In this document: positions 6,371 through 15,388 of the stretch, piece after piece
How positions within the stretch are numbered: the first letter of the stretch is position 1
How the letters are laid out: every line of letters starts with the position of its first letter
Notes under the pieces: generated by a model
The model's database searches: none
Seen by the model: the letters and a program-made list of their open reading frames with translations, nothing else
What the model was told of the DNA's origin: nothing
Position numbers and translations under genes: made by a program
Source: CAYJFG01 sp964369405
GTDB lineage: Bacteria > Bacillota > Clostridia > Oscillospirales > Acutalibacteraceae
Length of the DNA stretch: 15,467 bases
Direction: 5' to 3'
Assembly: GCA_964369405.1 (NCBI GenBank)
Contig: CAYJGB010000037.1
Location: 1 to 15,467, forward strand

Positions 6371-9300
6371 ATGCGAAAACAAATATTTAAAAAAATTATA
6401 TCAATGGCATGCATTCTATCTGTTTTAAGCACCTCTTTACTTAGTATTACTGCATACGCAAATAGTACAAGTATTACTAACCAAAATGATGAGGTATCTA
6501 CAACGCCAGAGAACAGCTCTAGTGATATTTACGATGCATTTAATTTAAAAGATAATGCTATTGTATATGAGGATACTGATGTTAATCCATATGGTTCAGA
6601 TAAAGTTAATATATTAACTTTTAGTGAACTTATGATTACCTCTAATCTGAAAGAAGGAGGCGAAATATCAATACATGATTATGATAATGCTCAAAATAAC
6701 GAAAGTATTATAGATGTAGAAGGAAATAGTAGTACTACCAAGAATAATTTTATAGCTTCTCAAAGTGAGCCTATAGATTTACTTGATTCTGGAAAAGAAT
6801 CTTATGTAGCAAAGATAGGTGTTGATAATAGCTACGACAGATCAAAGGACACTACAATATATTTAACAATTGAAGATATTAATGGAAATGTTTTATATAA
6901 AGAATTAATTTCAAAATTTGTAAGTGATTCTGATGATTTTATACGTTCTTATGGATTAAATGGTATTTTAGCAATCACATCTGGTAATTATGATGATGAT
7001 GAAATACATGAAATAGCTGTATATGCTCCAAATAATTCTTATAATGAAGCCCCATCAGTTTATGTTTTTGATGTAAATGTTCAAACAAATTCTGATGCAA
7101 CAGCTGTTAATTCCGTATCTCTAACAAAAAAAATTAATCTAAAAATTTCTGATTATAATAAAAATATAGAAAATCCTGACTATTCAAGCGATGCAATACA
7201 AAGACCAGTTGTGCATTTAACATCTGGAGATTTAACAAATGATGATACAGATGAATTAGTAGTTACTTCAAGTTATACAGTTCTTGTAGATAAAGAATTT
7301 AAGGAAGCGACAAAAATCATGGTACCAGTTACTACTGTATTTGATCACGTAGATAACGGATTTAAAGATATTTATTCTGTGTCTAACACATGGACTTATA
7401 GCACAGATGATAATACAGACGATAAAAATACTGATACAAAGTATTCATCATATGGCTCTGCTGTTATTGCAGATTTTGATGGAAACGAAACAAACGACCT
7501 ATTAATTGCAGGTTATGATATGGATGCCCATAAAAATGATTCAGATAATTCATTTATAAATGAAGACGTAATTAATTTACAATTTGTTACTCAATCACTA
7601 GAAGATAATACCTTTAAGTTAAACCCATATAGGGCAATAGGAGAAGACGAAAAAACTGGTGTAAGCGTAACTATGAATGAAAATATAGCAGATGGACTAA
7701 GGTCGTCTCTTACTGATAGTTTCTTTATTCCATTGCCAGTAGTACCAATGGAAGCTGTACCTATATACAGTGATTTAGTGCAAACTCAGATATTCATTGG
7801 TGGTAAAATATATGATTATAATTCAGCAACAAATACATATGATGAAAAGTTTAATTCTGACCAGATTTATTCAAAAAAAGAAAAGGTCTTTTTCAGCAAT
7901 GATTCATTGTATAAACATAAGACAGAATATCTTTGGATAGATTCAATAGTTGCAGGAAACTTTTATAATGACGAAAGATATTCAAATCAAATTATTTTTT
8001 CAGTAGGAAGAGAAGGAAATAATTTTAGTGGTTATAGGCACGAAATAATTGTAATTACTTTAGATGATAATGGAGAAATTATAAACGAAGATGTACATGA
8101 AGTTGATTTAGATTTATATTATCTTGAAAATATAGATTTAACAAAACTAGACATAGATAGTGACAGTGTAATTATTGATTATAAATCCCGTTCACAATTT
8201 TTTTCAGAGCCAGAAGTTTTTGCTGTTTTACAAGCAGCACCATATTTTACTGACCTAGTTTCTGTTGATCCGTTTTATAAGAAAGATGGTAAAACAGTTT
8301 TTGGTTCTTCTTCTGGTTCAACTACTGATACTGGCGGAAAAATTCATGTGAATTTACACGGAATTATTGGTGTAGAAGAAGAAGTAGAATTCATTTTAAA
8401 AATTGGCGGTGTTAAAGCTATTGGAGAAATCGGTATAGATTTAAATACAGAATTTATAAATGCATCAGAAACTATACACACAATTGAATATGGTTCAGAT
8501 AGTCGAACAGACAGAGTAATTATGGGTATGATTCCGTATATTAAGTATGAGTATGATATGTATATACCATCATTCGATATGCCAACGGAAAGCGAATATA
8601 ACGAAGAGTGTAAAAGGTTTGAAAATGAAGATGATGAAATTGGATTAGAGAACTATAAAATTAAAATAGAAACAGCTTTAGAAGAAGGGTATGAATTTGG
8701 GCAACATATAGATGGATTAGTGACTGATTATTTTGTTGCACTTCCACAAGAATTTAGAGAATCACTCATAGAGATAGAAATATATGAGGAAATTGCAGAG
8801 GAATACGGTTATGAATCTATCAAAAAAGAAGTATTAAAAAGCAATGCAGGCGACCCATACAGCTATGACAAAAGTTCAAAAGATTTAGATGGCTATATTA
8901 GTGCTATAGATGTTGGAACCAATGGATTAACAGATGAGTCTGATGCGTTTGTACCAGTTCCTCTAGGTGGAGGAGAAGTAACTCAAAAAATGGAACATTC
9001 AAACGAAGAAGGATACAAATTTGAGTGGGAAGCATCTGAAGCACTTGATGTTGAATTTAATGCTCTAGGAGCTGTTTTTGGCGCAGGGTTTGAGTTAGGT
9101 GGTGGTACATCAATTTTAAAGACTGATTTAACTACTACAGAAATTTCTGGTACAGTTGCAGGTATACCAGAGGGTACTTACAGCGATTATTCATATAATT
9201 TCAATTGGCAATTTGGTCAATGGCAAGCTAATATAAATAATCAAAATTGCTTAGTATTAGGATATTTAGTAGATGACGTAACATCGCCACCAAGTAATGT

Positions 9301-9765
9301 ACAAGATTTAAGAGTATTAGAAACAACAGATTCTACAGCAACTTTAGTATGGAAAAATCCTGAATATCAATTAGCAGAACAATATGTAATAGAAATCGCA
9401 AATTCTGATTCTGATTACTACGATGTAACAGCAATAATAGATTCTAAAAATAGTAGTTATGTTATAACTGGTCTTGCAGCAGGTCATAAATTCAACATAA
9501 GAGTTAAAGCTGTTGGATTTGGTGAGGAAAGTCCTTTTACAAATTCAGTACTTGCAGAGATACAACCTTCTCCTGGACCAGGTGTACCGTCAGTAGAGCA
9601 TTTAAATAATTTCTATTCTCATGTAGGAGAAGCTGGACATTTTAATTTAGTAGTAACTTATGCTACCGACACCGCCGATGCTACTAGTGCTACCGATGCT
9701 ACTAGTACTACCGATGCTACTAGTGCTACCGATGCTACTAGTACTACCGATGCTACTAGTGCTAC
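6371..9765 (+). CDS. Giant surface protein, N-terminal part (FG-GAP-like repeats, FnIII, TDATSx repeat); runs into assembly gap
   Basis: First 1131 codons of one gene that continues after the gap to 11985. Residues 1-31 are a signal peptide (RKQIFKKII, hydrophobic core, ITAYA). Four segments resemble FG-GAP/VCBS beta-propeller blades with acidic loops: about 205-220 (SGNYDDDEIHEIAVY), 287-298 (GDLTNDDTDELVV), 362-382 (VIADFDGNETNDLLIAGYD) and 530-545 (GNFYNDERYSNQIIFS). Two stretches rich in Gly with alternating hydrophobic residues follow (about 657-695 and 884-935), separated by an acidic helical part. A fibronectin type III domain spans about 973-1063 (PPSNVQDLRV...ATLVWKNP...YVITGLAAGHKFNIRVKAV). 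From about 1099 the protein is a TDATSA/TDATST repeat that enters the gap. It is probably a wall-attached adhesin or binding protein; ligand unknown. Separate from any neighbour by its own promoter. Confidence 0.85.
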
Positions 9766-9957
9766 NNNNNNNNNNNNNNNNNNNNNNNNNNNNNNNNNNN
9801 NNNNNNNNNNNNNNNNNNNNNNNNNNNNNNNNNNNNNNNNNNNNNNNNNNNNNNNNNNNNNNNNNCCGATGCTACTAGTGCTACCGATGCTACTAGTACT
9901 ACCGATGCTACTAGTGCTACTAGTACTACCGATGCTACTAGTGCTACCGATGCTACT
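9665..9957 (+). repeat. 18-bp in-frame tandem repeat (TDATSA/TDATST) containing the gap
   Basis: The unit ACCGATGCTACTAGTGCT alternates with ACCGATGCTACTAGTACT, giving a 36-bp higher-order period and the peptides TDATSA and TDATST. About five units are visible on each side of the gap. The left edge has a degenerate unit (TDTA) and the right side has one 9-bp shortened unit (TST) that breaks the alternation. Copy changes by whole units keep the frame, so length can vary between strains. Confidence 0.95.
9766..9865. other. Assembly gap of 100 N
   Basis: Exactly 100 N bounded on both sides by the same 18-bp repeat, so the size is a placeholder and the true repeat array was not assembled. Confidence 0.99.
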
Positions 9958-11985
9958 GTTCCTGATAATGTTAAAATTAGTTATCAATGGCAAGAGTTAG
10001 GTAATGATACACATGGAGTACTTGAATGGACTGATATGAAAAATGAAACAGACATTAAATTAACAATTGATAGCACTACAACTGATGATGATGGCAGAGA
10101 GTTTCGTTGTAGAATAACTCAAATGGTTAACGATTTACCGGTTACTATTTTCTCAAATTCAGCCAAATTAATTGTTAAGTACGGAGTATCTCATTCAACA
10201 TTATCGTTAAATAACGATATAGGCACTGTTGAGAGTTACTACACTTATCCTATAGAAAAAGAAGCAACTAGAGTGGCATATTTAAATGCATATTATCAAG
10301 ATTCCTATTATAAAGTTCTAAGAGATGAATCTAATATTAATAATTATATATTAAGAAATGAATCTAATTATTATTCAGTTGATAAATTCAGTACAACTGA
10401 AACTCTAATAAATAAAGCTATTGAAGATGAGAGTAAAGAAATTACTCTAGCTAATCTAGATGACTTAAATCAAATAAGTGCCAACTTTATATATGTTATT
10501 ACTACTGGACAGTTTGCCGGATTAGAAATTCCATTTGTTAATGAAGTTGTTTTTGAAGATGATGACAGAACAATTTATGTTGCTGGTAGACCAGTTCAAG
10601 TTTCTGGAGTATATATTGAAGATTACAGAACTTTATATTATGCTAATGAAATTGTTGATGAACAAGAGACGGAAACATACTATTATCAAGAAGGCCCTAC
10701 TTCTCAAATTGTTCCAGCAAATAAAGTATTTATAAATTATACAGACGAAACTGGAAATGAGTACAATGCAAATGATTTTACATTAATCTCTTTTGAAGAA
10801 AAATATACTGAAACTATTCTTCAAGATGTACATGTACCGGGTGAGGAGGTTATTTTAGAAGTTGATATTGAAGCGATAACTAAATTAGATGGAATTATAC
10901 CTGACGGCTTTATTAGAATTCAATCTTTCAATAGTAATGATGGCTCTGAAGAAATAAGTATGATATATGATGTGAATAAAAATACTGGAAGTTCTAATAA
11001 AAACACTATTACAATTAAATGGGAACCTAAAAATATTGGAAATTACATTATAACTGCTGAATATTATGATGATAGTGGTCTAGTTTCTTCATATTCTAAT
11101 ACTGTTGAATACAAAGCTATTAAGATAAATTCAATAGATGAACACCAAACATTAAAAATGTTCCATTTAGATGCTAAAGATGTAGTAAGGGCAAATAATC
11201 CAGTTACACTTGATGCATATACACAAGTAAATAATTTTACAGTTGTAAATGGTCAAACAATTGAATTAAATGAAGTTACTAGAGAAGATGTAGATTTATC
11301 TAAAGTTAGCTACAAAGTTAAGTTATATGATGAAGAAACTAAAATATTTAATGATATTGAAGAAGGTGTTTATTCAATTGAAAATAATATTTTTAAGGCA
11401 AGCGAAGAAGGCGAATATGTTATTACAGCAATATACAATAATGATAAAAACATAGCGTCATCAGCTGTAGTAGAGGTAGTGCAAGATATTGAAAAGCAAG
11501 ATGTTATTAATTTTATTCACAATCAATATACAGTATATATGACAGAAAAAACATACCCAAATCAATTACAATCAAATAGAAATGCTCAAATAACTTATAG
11601 TAGTAGTAATAAAAGTGTAATTATGGTAGATAGTAGTGGTAATTTACAACCAGTATCTGATGGAACAGCAACCATTCAAGCAGTATCTACTATTGATGGT
11701 AAAGATCAAATCTCAGCTGAATATGTTGTCACTGTTGTTGATGATACTGTACCAATAAAACCAGCTGATAATAACAACACCAACAATGATGATAACAATA
11801 ATGAAGATGGTAGTGCTGATGATAATAGTGATGATGAAAACTCAGATAGTAATACAAACCCGAACGATGAGGGAGTGAATACTGGAGATAACAGAAGAAT
11901 TACTTTATTAATTATACTATTGAGTGTGTCAGTAATAGCTGTACTAATTACTCTAAAAAAAAGAAAGAGTTGTTTAAATCATTAA
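9866..11985 (+). CDS. Giant surface protein, C-terminal part (Ig-like, BIG2-like, VNTGD wall anchor)
   Basis: Continuation of the gene starting at 6371. The repeat after the gap is in the TDATSx frame and runs without a stop through TDATVPDN into the ATG at 10036, which is therefore internal and not a start. An Ig-like domain follows at 9970-10185 (ISYQWQEL...W...LTIDSTTTDDDGREFRCRITQM). Next come about 420 residues of unassigned beta-rich, Tyr/Asp/Glu-rich sequence, then a BIG2-like domain (about 11490-11740: ITYSSSNKSVIMVDSSGNLQPVSDGTATIQAVS). The tail is an Asn/Asp-rich spacer, a VNTGD motif (11875-11889), a hydrophobic helix of about 20 residues and KKRKSCLNH. This is the order of a sortase sorting signal, with VNTGD in place of LPXTG, a variant seen in Clostridia. 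At least 1838 residues in total without the gap. Frame difference across the gap comes from the arbitrary N count. Confidence 0.85.
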
Positions 11986-12088
11986 AATAATATTGTTATT
12001 AGGTTTTAAAATTAAGTAAATAGGCTCTTAACAAGTGTTTAAGTGAACAAAAAAATAGAAATACTAAAAAAACTATTAAATTACGTGT

Positions 12089-12124
12089 TTCACCACCACC
12101 TAAGCTAGCTTAGGTGGTGGTGAA
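12089..12124 (+). terminator. Perfect 36-bp palindrome, terminator of the surface protein gene
   Basis: TTCACCACCACCTAAGCT (12089-12106) is followed directly by its exact reverse complement (12107-12124) and then TTTTTA. The GC-rich arms and T run fit an intrinsic terminator on the plus strand, about 100 bp after the stop at 11985. Confidence 0.8.
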
Positions 12125-12302
12125 TTTTTAAGGTATCATCTAAAAACGTATATAAAGTTATATTTCTTAATCGTTAAAATTACTTGCATCATAAGTGATT
12201 TGTCTAATAAAATTATATTTATCAACTATTTGTAAATATATTGTTAAACGCTTTACACATATGATTTACAAAATTAACTGTTTTATCGTATTTTTTTATA
12301 CT

Positions 12303-12362
12303 AGAATAGAATATTAGAATTAATAAAAAAATTTAACTATTAATATAATAACATTATGATTT
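12303..12362. repeat. Copy B of the repeat shared with the 3' end of the short paralog
   Basis: AGAATAGAATATTAGAAT (12303-12320) and AATAACATTATGATTT (12347-12362) are identical to 5481-5498 and 5539-5554. In this locus the repeat is non-coding and lies about 160 bp beyond the stop of the dockerin gene. Confidence 0.75.
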
Positions 12363-12445
12363 TGAAGTTAACTTCAAACTAAATCTTATATACATATGGT
12401 TGACAATATATATTATACTTATACACTATGCTTGTAGCTTTGAAT

Positions 12446-12473
12446 AGAAAAGTAGGGCAATAACAGCCCTACT
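12446..12473 (-). terminator. Terminator of the dockerin gene
   Basis: On the minus strand AGTAGGGC pairs with GCCCTACT (12473-12466 with 12458-12451) around a 7-nt loop and is followed by TTTTCTATT. It lies about 50 bp after the stop. Confidence 0.75.
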
Positions 12474-12523
12474 CTCTAAATTATTATTTCATTTTATTAT
12501 TTTTAATTTATTTGGACTGTTAC

Positions 12524-13108
12524 CTACTTACGTGCTAAATACAGTTGCGTTCCAACTACATCTGCAATAGTTATAACACCATCATCATTATAGTCATGAC
12601 ACATTGTATTAAATGTTTGTATTGCTGGGGCAGCACCTGCATATATATATGATGTTTGTAATTTAGCAACTACTTTTTGTATTTGCAAACTATCTTCAAT
12701 CGTAATTATAGTATCCTTATTTGCATCACCTTTCCTTGCTATAGAAACTAAAAGTTTATTTGTTTCATTATTATATTCTAAGTATGCTTGATAAAATGAA
12801 TCCAAATCAGTGACTTCACCTAGTTCAAATGCGTCTTCTAACAATAAAACTTGACCATTTTTCTCAGCAAATAAACCTACAGATTCGTCCATATGATAGC
12901 CACTAATAAAACAATAGCTACCTATTTCAATATAATTTGGCATGGGTTCACCAGGCTGTTCATCGGAATAAACGTTCCAACCATTTTCTACATAAAATAT
13001 CGTTGTTCCTAGTGGACTTGTTCCATATCCTTCTGCAGATACTTGCATAACAGATATGCCTAGTATCAAAGATGTCGTCAATACAAGAGCTACTAATTTC
13101 TTTAACAT
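12524..13108 (-). CDS. Small exported dockerin protein
   Basis: A 194-residue exported protein. The signal peptide covers residues 1-25 (cleavage after VSA). Residues about 30-115 form a domain of unknown function (GTTIFYVENGWNVY, then VGLFAEKNGQVLLLEDAFELGEVTDL), shared with the short paralog at 5523-5909. Residues 126-194 are a type I dockerin: two calcium-binding segments, GDANKDTIITIEDSLQIQKVV and DYNDDGVITIADVVGTQLYLA, with Asp/Asn ligands in the first loop positions; the linker between them (about 20 residues) is rather long. The first loop has Thr where Gly is usual. Dockerins dock to cohesin modules of scaffold proteins on the cell surface, so a cohesin partner is expected elsewhere in the genome. 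The start is supported by AAGGAGG (13122-13116). The gene is monocistronic, with its own promoter and terminator, and divergent from the next operon. Confidence 0.88.
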   Translation of the reverse strand: MLKKLVALVLTTSLILGISVMQVSAEGYGTSPLGTTIFYVENGWNVYSDEQPGEPMPNYIEIGSYCFISGYHMDESVGLFAEKNGQVLLLEDAFELGEVTDLDSFYQAYLEYNNETNKLLVSIARKGDANKDTIITIEDSLQIQKVVAKLQTSYIYAGAAPAIQTFNTMCHDYNDDGVITIADVVGTQLYLARK

Positions 13109-13115
13109 AATTATT

Positions 13116-13206
13116 CCTCCTTAAATGGTTAACAATAATATACTTTATTATGTTTAGCAATAACATTTAATAAATTAATTATAATATAAAAACAATAAAA
13201 TGTCAA
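13116..13206 (-). promoter_or_regulatory. Perfect-consensus promoter and ribosome binding site of the dockerin gene
   Basis: On the minus strand TTGACA (13206-13201), a 17-nt spacer and TATAAT (13183-13178) match the sigmaA consensus at every position. AAGGAGG (13122-13116) lies 7 nt before the ATG. The leader is about 60 nt. Such a match predicts strong, largely constitutive transcription unless repressed. Confidence 0.85.
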
Positions 13207-13310
13207 TAATTTGATAAATTTTAATAAAAATATATACTTATTAAAATATATTTTAATATATTATTTTTATAACATATTACATTACTTATATTCTTACTAA
13301 AATTAAATGT

Positions 13311-13369
13311 TTGACTTAATTTTTAATATTTTGTATAATATTACATATAAATTTAGCTAAGGCAAGGTG
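13311..13369 (+). promoter_or_regulatory. Promoter and ribosome binding site of the nuclease operon
   Basis: TTGACT (13311-13316), a 17-nt spacer and TATAAT (13334-13339). AAGGCAAGGTG (about 13359-13369) is the ribosome binding site for the TTG at 13376. It is divergent from the dockerin promoter, with about 105 bp between the two -35 boxes. Confidence 0.75.
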
Positions 13370-13375
13370 TTTATA

Positions 13376-13786
13376 TTGAAAGTAATTATAGCTATTGATG
13401 ATAATAATGGAATGATGTTTAATAATCGTAGGCAAAGCAGTGATGTTAAGTTAACCGAATATATATCAAAATTAGTCCGTGATGAATATTTATACATGAA
13501 CGAATATTCATATAAATTGTTTGATAATCTAACTACTTGTAAGATATTAGTAGATAATAACTTTTTAAAAGTAGCTACTAATGAATATTGTTTTGTTGAA
13601 GATACACTAATATCACCATATATACATAATATAAATACAGTGTATATTTGCAAGTGGAATAGAATGTATCCAAGTGATATGAAGTTAGATATAAATATAA
13701 AAGATAATTTTAAACATATATCTACTGTTGATATTTTAGGTAAATCACACGAAAAAATAACTATTGAGGAGTGGGTAAAAAATTGA
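13376..13786 (+). CDS. Small cytoplasmic protein of unknown function coupled to the nuclease
   Basis: A 136-residue protein without signal peptide or membrane segment. I chose TTG at 13376 because AAGGTG sits 6-7 nt upstream; a GTG at 13367 lies inside that site. It opens with MKVIIAIDDNNGMMFNNRRQSSD, later has EYLYMNEYSYKLF, ATNEYCFVEDTLISPY and an IYICKWNRMYPSD motif, and ends with GKSHEKITIEEWVKN. I believe similar proteins of about 140 residues occur in other Clostridia and are sometimes labelled ribonuclease Z, but no metallo-beta-lactamase HxHxDH motif is present, so that label is unsupported. The first residues superficially resemble dihydrofolate reductase, but nothing else does. Its stop overlaps the start of the nuclease gene (TTGA), so the two proteins are probably made together. 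A cytoplasmic inhibitor or processing partner of the nuclease is possible but not shown. Confidence 0.8.
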   Translation: MKVIIAIDDNNGMMFNNRRQSSDVKLTEYISKLVRDEYLYMNEYSYKLFDNLTTCKILVDNNFLKVATNEYCFVEDTLISPYIHNINTVYICKWNRMYPSDMKLDINIKDNFKHISTVDILGKSHEKITIEEWVKN

Positions 13787-14661
13787 GAAAACTTTTGCAG
13801 TTTAATATAGTACTAGCTTTATGTATGTTGTTTTCAATATTACTAACATCTTGTAACAACAATGCTACAAGTGTATCAAATTATTTTTCTATTGACGACA
13901 TACCAGCTTATGATAATTCTCCTTATATAACTGTGAACAATAATCAACCTTATTTTGATGACAACGAACTTACAGCTATATCATTTGAAGAGTATTCTTC
14001 GCTTGATAGTTTAGGCAGATGTGCAGAGGCTCTATGTAGCGTTAGTATAGACATTATGCCAACTGATGATAGAGAAAGTATATCTTCAATTTATCCAACT
14101 GGCTGGATGCAAAATGAGTATGATAACGTTGATGGTGGATATTTATATAACAGGTGTCATTTGTTGGGATTTCAGTTAACAGGAGAAAACAGTAACGAAA
14201 AAAATCTTATTACAGGAACTAGACAAATGAATGTAGAAGCAATGTTACCTTTTGAAAATATGGTTGCAGACTATGTAAGAGAAACTAATAACCATGTATA
14301 TATGCGTGTTACTCCGATATTTGAGGGTGACAATTTACTAGCAACAGGTGTTCTTATGGAAGCTAAATCTGTAGAGGATAATGGAGAGGGTATTTTGTTT
14401 AATATATTTTGTTATAATGCACAAGATGGAATATCAATAGATTATAAGACAGGAGATAATAGTGAGGGTAGTTCTACTTTGATTTCAAGCAATTCATCTT
14501 CTAACACTTTTGAAAGTATTGATGATATAGATACAAATGGTAATGGAATTGTTACAATTTCTGAAGCAAAAGCAGCAGGTTATGATATGCCTATAACTTC
14601 TGAACATTGGCTGTATAAATATATGGTTGATAGTGACGGTGATGGAATAGTAGGAGAATAA
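13783..14661 (+). CDS. Lipoprotein DNA/RNA non-specific endonuclease (EndA/NucA-like) with EF-hand tail
   Basis: A 292-residue surface nuclease. The TTG at 13783 overlaps the upstream stop as TTGA, with GAGGAG at 13766-13771 as ribosome binding site; a GTG at 13771 would sit on that site. Residues 1-24 are a lipoprotein signal ending in LTSC, lipid-bearing Cys24. The beta-beta-alpha-metal nuclease core contains YNRCHLLGFQLTGENSNEKN: His126 is the general base (NRCH for the usual DRGH) and Asn141 in NEKNLITGTR is the expected metal ligand. TGTRQMN and the MLPFENMVADYVRETNNHVYMRVTPIFEG block are typical of the streptococcal EndA/streptodornase-type branch. After a Ser/Asn-rich linker, residues about 245-292 form a calcium-binding tail of EF-hand/Excalibur type: DTNGNGIVTISEAKAAGY and DSDGDGIVGE. 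Likely role: degrading extracellular DNA for nutrients, biofilm release or uptake. The catalytic set looks complete. Confidence 0.9.
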   Translation: MRKLLQFNIVLALCMLFSILLTSCNNNATSVSNYFSIDDIPAYDNSPYITVNNNQPYFDDNELTAISFEEYSSLDSLGRCAEALCSVSIDIMPTDDRESISSIYPTGWMQNEYDNVDGGYLYNRCHLLGFQLTGENSNEKNLITGTRQMNVEAMLPFENMVADYVRETNNHVYMRVTPIFEGDNLLATGVLMEAKSVEDNGEGILFNIFCYNAQDGISIDYKTGDNSEGSSTLISSNSSSNTFESIDDIDTNGNGIVTISEAKAAGYDMPITSEHWLYKYMVDSDGDGIVGE

Positions 14662-14666
14662 AAAAG

Positions 14667-14701
14667 ACACTATAATTAGTAATAATAACTAGTTATAGTG
14701 T
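14667..14701. terminator. Bidirectional terminator between nuclease and ferredoxin genes
   Basis: A 14-bp stem with one G-T pair (ACACTATAATTAGT, 14667-14680, with 14688-14701) and a 7-nt loop, with an A run on the left and TTTTT on the right. It lies between two convergent stops, so it serves both. Confidence 0.85.
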
Positions 14702-14707
14702 TTTTAT

Positions 14708-15388
14708 TTAGTTTACTGTTTCACCTCTATATGATATAGCTTTTACTGGACAGTTAATATAACAATCTCCACATTCATCACAACGTAAATTATTAATTGT
14801 ATAAACATCGTTATTTTCATCAATCGCAAGAAACGAACATTTATTCTTACAGACTCCACAAGATATACATTCTTCTTTGTTGATTGTTAATCCTTTAATT
14901 TTTTCTTTTGCTCCACCAAAAGAAAAATATTCTCTTTGAAGTTTATTATCTCGACGCTCCATTTTAAAGTCATAATCAAAAACATCGCCATAGCCTTCTG
15001 TTATGCATAATACTACCATTGCTTCATATTTTTCTTGGTCTTTTATGCAAAAATCGAAACGAGGATTGTTTTTTTCTTTTATCTCATATATTGATACTTC
15101 TGAAACTTTTCCAGTCATTCGCATTGCATAGCCACCATCAAAAATCGGAAATCCTTTATCATCATGAGCAACTTGTGTTGTAGCGTTTAATCCGCAGATT
15201 GATATCCACCCTGTCTGTTTCATTTGCAAGTAAAAATCCTTTGTAAACATAGTCATAAAATATATTCCATCGTCATCATATGCTCGTAGATGCGCAATTC
15301 TTGACTCAGGTACACCATTTTTATCAACTGTTGTAAAAGACAAGCAACCTATTTTATCAAATTTATCATAAATTTCTTTTACATTCAT
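14708..15388 (-). CDS. Flavin split-barrel (PPOX-like) protein with C-terminal 2x[4Fe-4S] ferredoxin
   Basis: A 226-residue cytoplasmic protein. Residues about 1-135 match the pyridoxamine-phosphate-oxidase-like FMN-binding split barrel (IGCLSFTTVDKNGVPESRIAHLRAYDDDGIYFMT, a fold with the family's typical start). Residues 174-213 carry two cluster motifs: Cys174, 177, 180, 184 (CISCGVCKNKC) and Cys203, 206, 209, 213 (CDECGDCYINCP), each CxxCxxCxxxC as in bacterial-type ferredoxins. Together they suggest a small electron-transfer flavoprotein in an anaerobe; the substrate is not known. Such fusions are found in Clostridia. The ATG at 15388 has AGGAGT (15400-15395) as ribosome binding site. No clear promoter is seen in the 67 bases upstream. 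It is convergent with the nuclease operon and does not look functionally linked to it. Confidence 0.88.
   Translation of the reverse strand: MNVKEIYDKFDKIGCLSFTTVDKNGVPESRIAHLRAYDDDGIYFMTMFTKDFYLQMKQTGWISICGLNATTQVAHDDKGFPIFDGGYAMRMTGKVSEVSIYEIKEKNNPRFDFCIKDQEKYEAMVVLCITEGYGDVFDYDFKMERRDNKLQREYFSFGGAKEKIKGLTINKEECISCGVCKNKCSFLAIDENNDVYTINNLRCDECGDCYINCPVKAISYRGETVN

Larger units (their letters stand above)
11986..12523. other. Non-coding interval with two terminators, an 18-bp palindrome and a diverged repeat
   Basis: No credible gene. From left to right it holds the palindromic terminator of the surface protein (12089-12124), an AT-rich stretch with nothing recognised (about 12125-12300), repeat copy B (12303-12362), an 18-bp perfect palindrome TTTGAAGTTAACTTCAAA (12361-12378) and the terminator of the dockerin gene (12446-12473). 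Confidence 0.6.

Noticed and set aside
9665..9957. CRISPR-like array of regular repeats
   Set aside because: Repeat units are contiguous 18-mers without spacers, in frame with a surface protein, and no cas gene is near.
9958..10036. Frameshift or second gene start at the ATG at 10036
   Set aside because: The frame is open from the repeat just after the gap through this ATG; the shift comes from the arbitrary 100-N gap length. No ribosome binding site precedes the ATG.
12361..12378. 18-bp palindrome TTTGAAGTTAACTTCAAA as an operator or terminator
   Set aside because: It is perfect but AT-rich, lies between a terminator and a diverged repeat with no adjacent gene start, and has no T run of its own; listed only as part of the intergenic description.
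13376..13450. Dihydrofolate reductase N terminus
   Set aside because: Only the first residues (VIIAIDDNNGM) resemble it; the substrate-binding and later motifs are missing and the protein is too short.
13357..13653. Minus-strand open frame opposite the small operon gene
   Set aside because: No ribosome binding site; opposite a gene with a clear promoter, ribosome binding site and coupled downstream gene.
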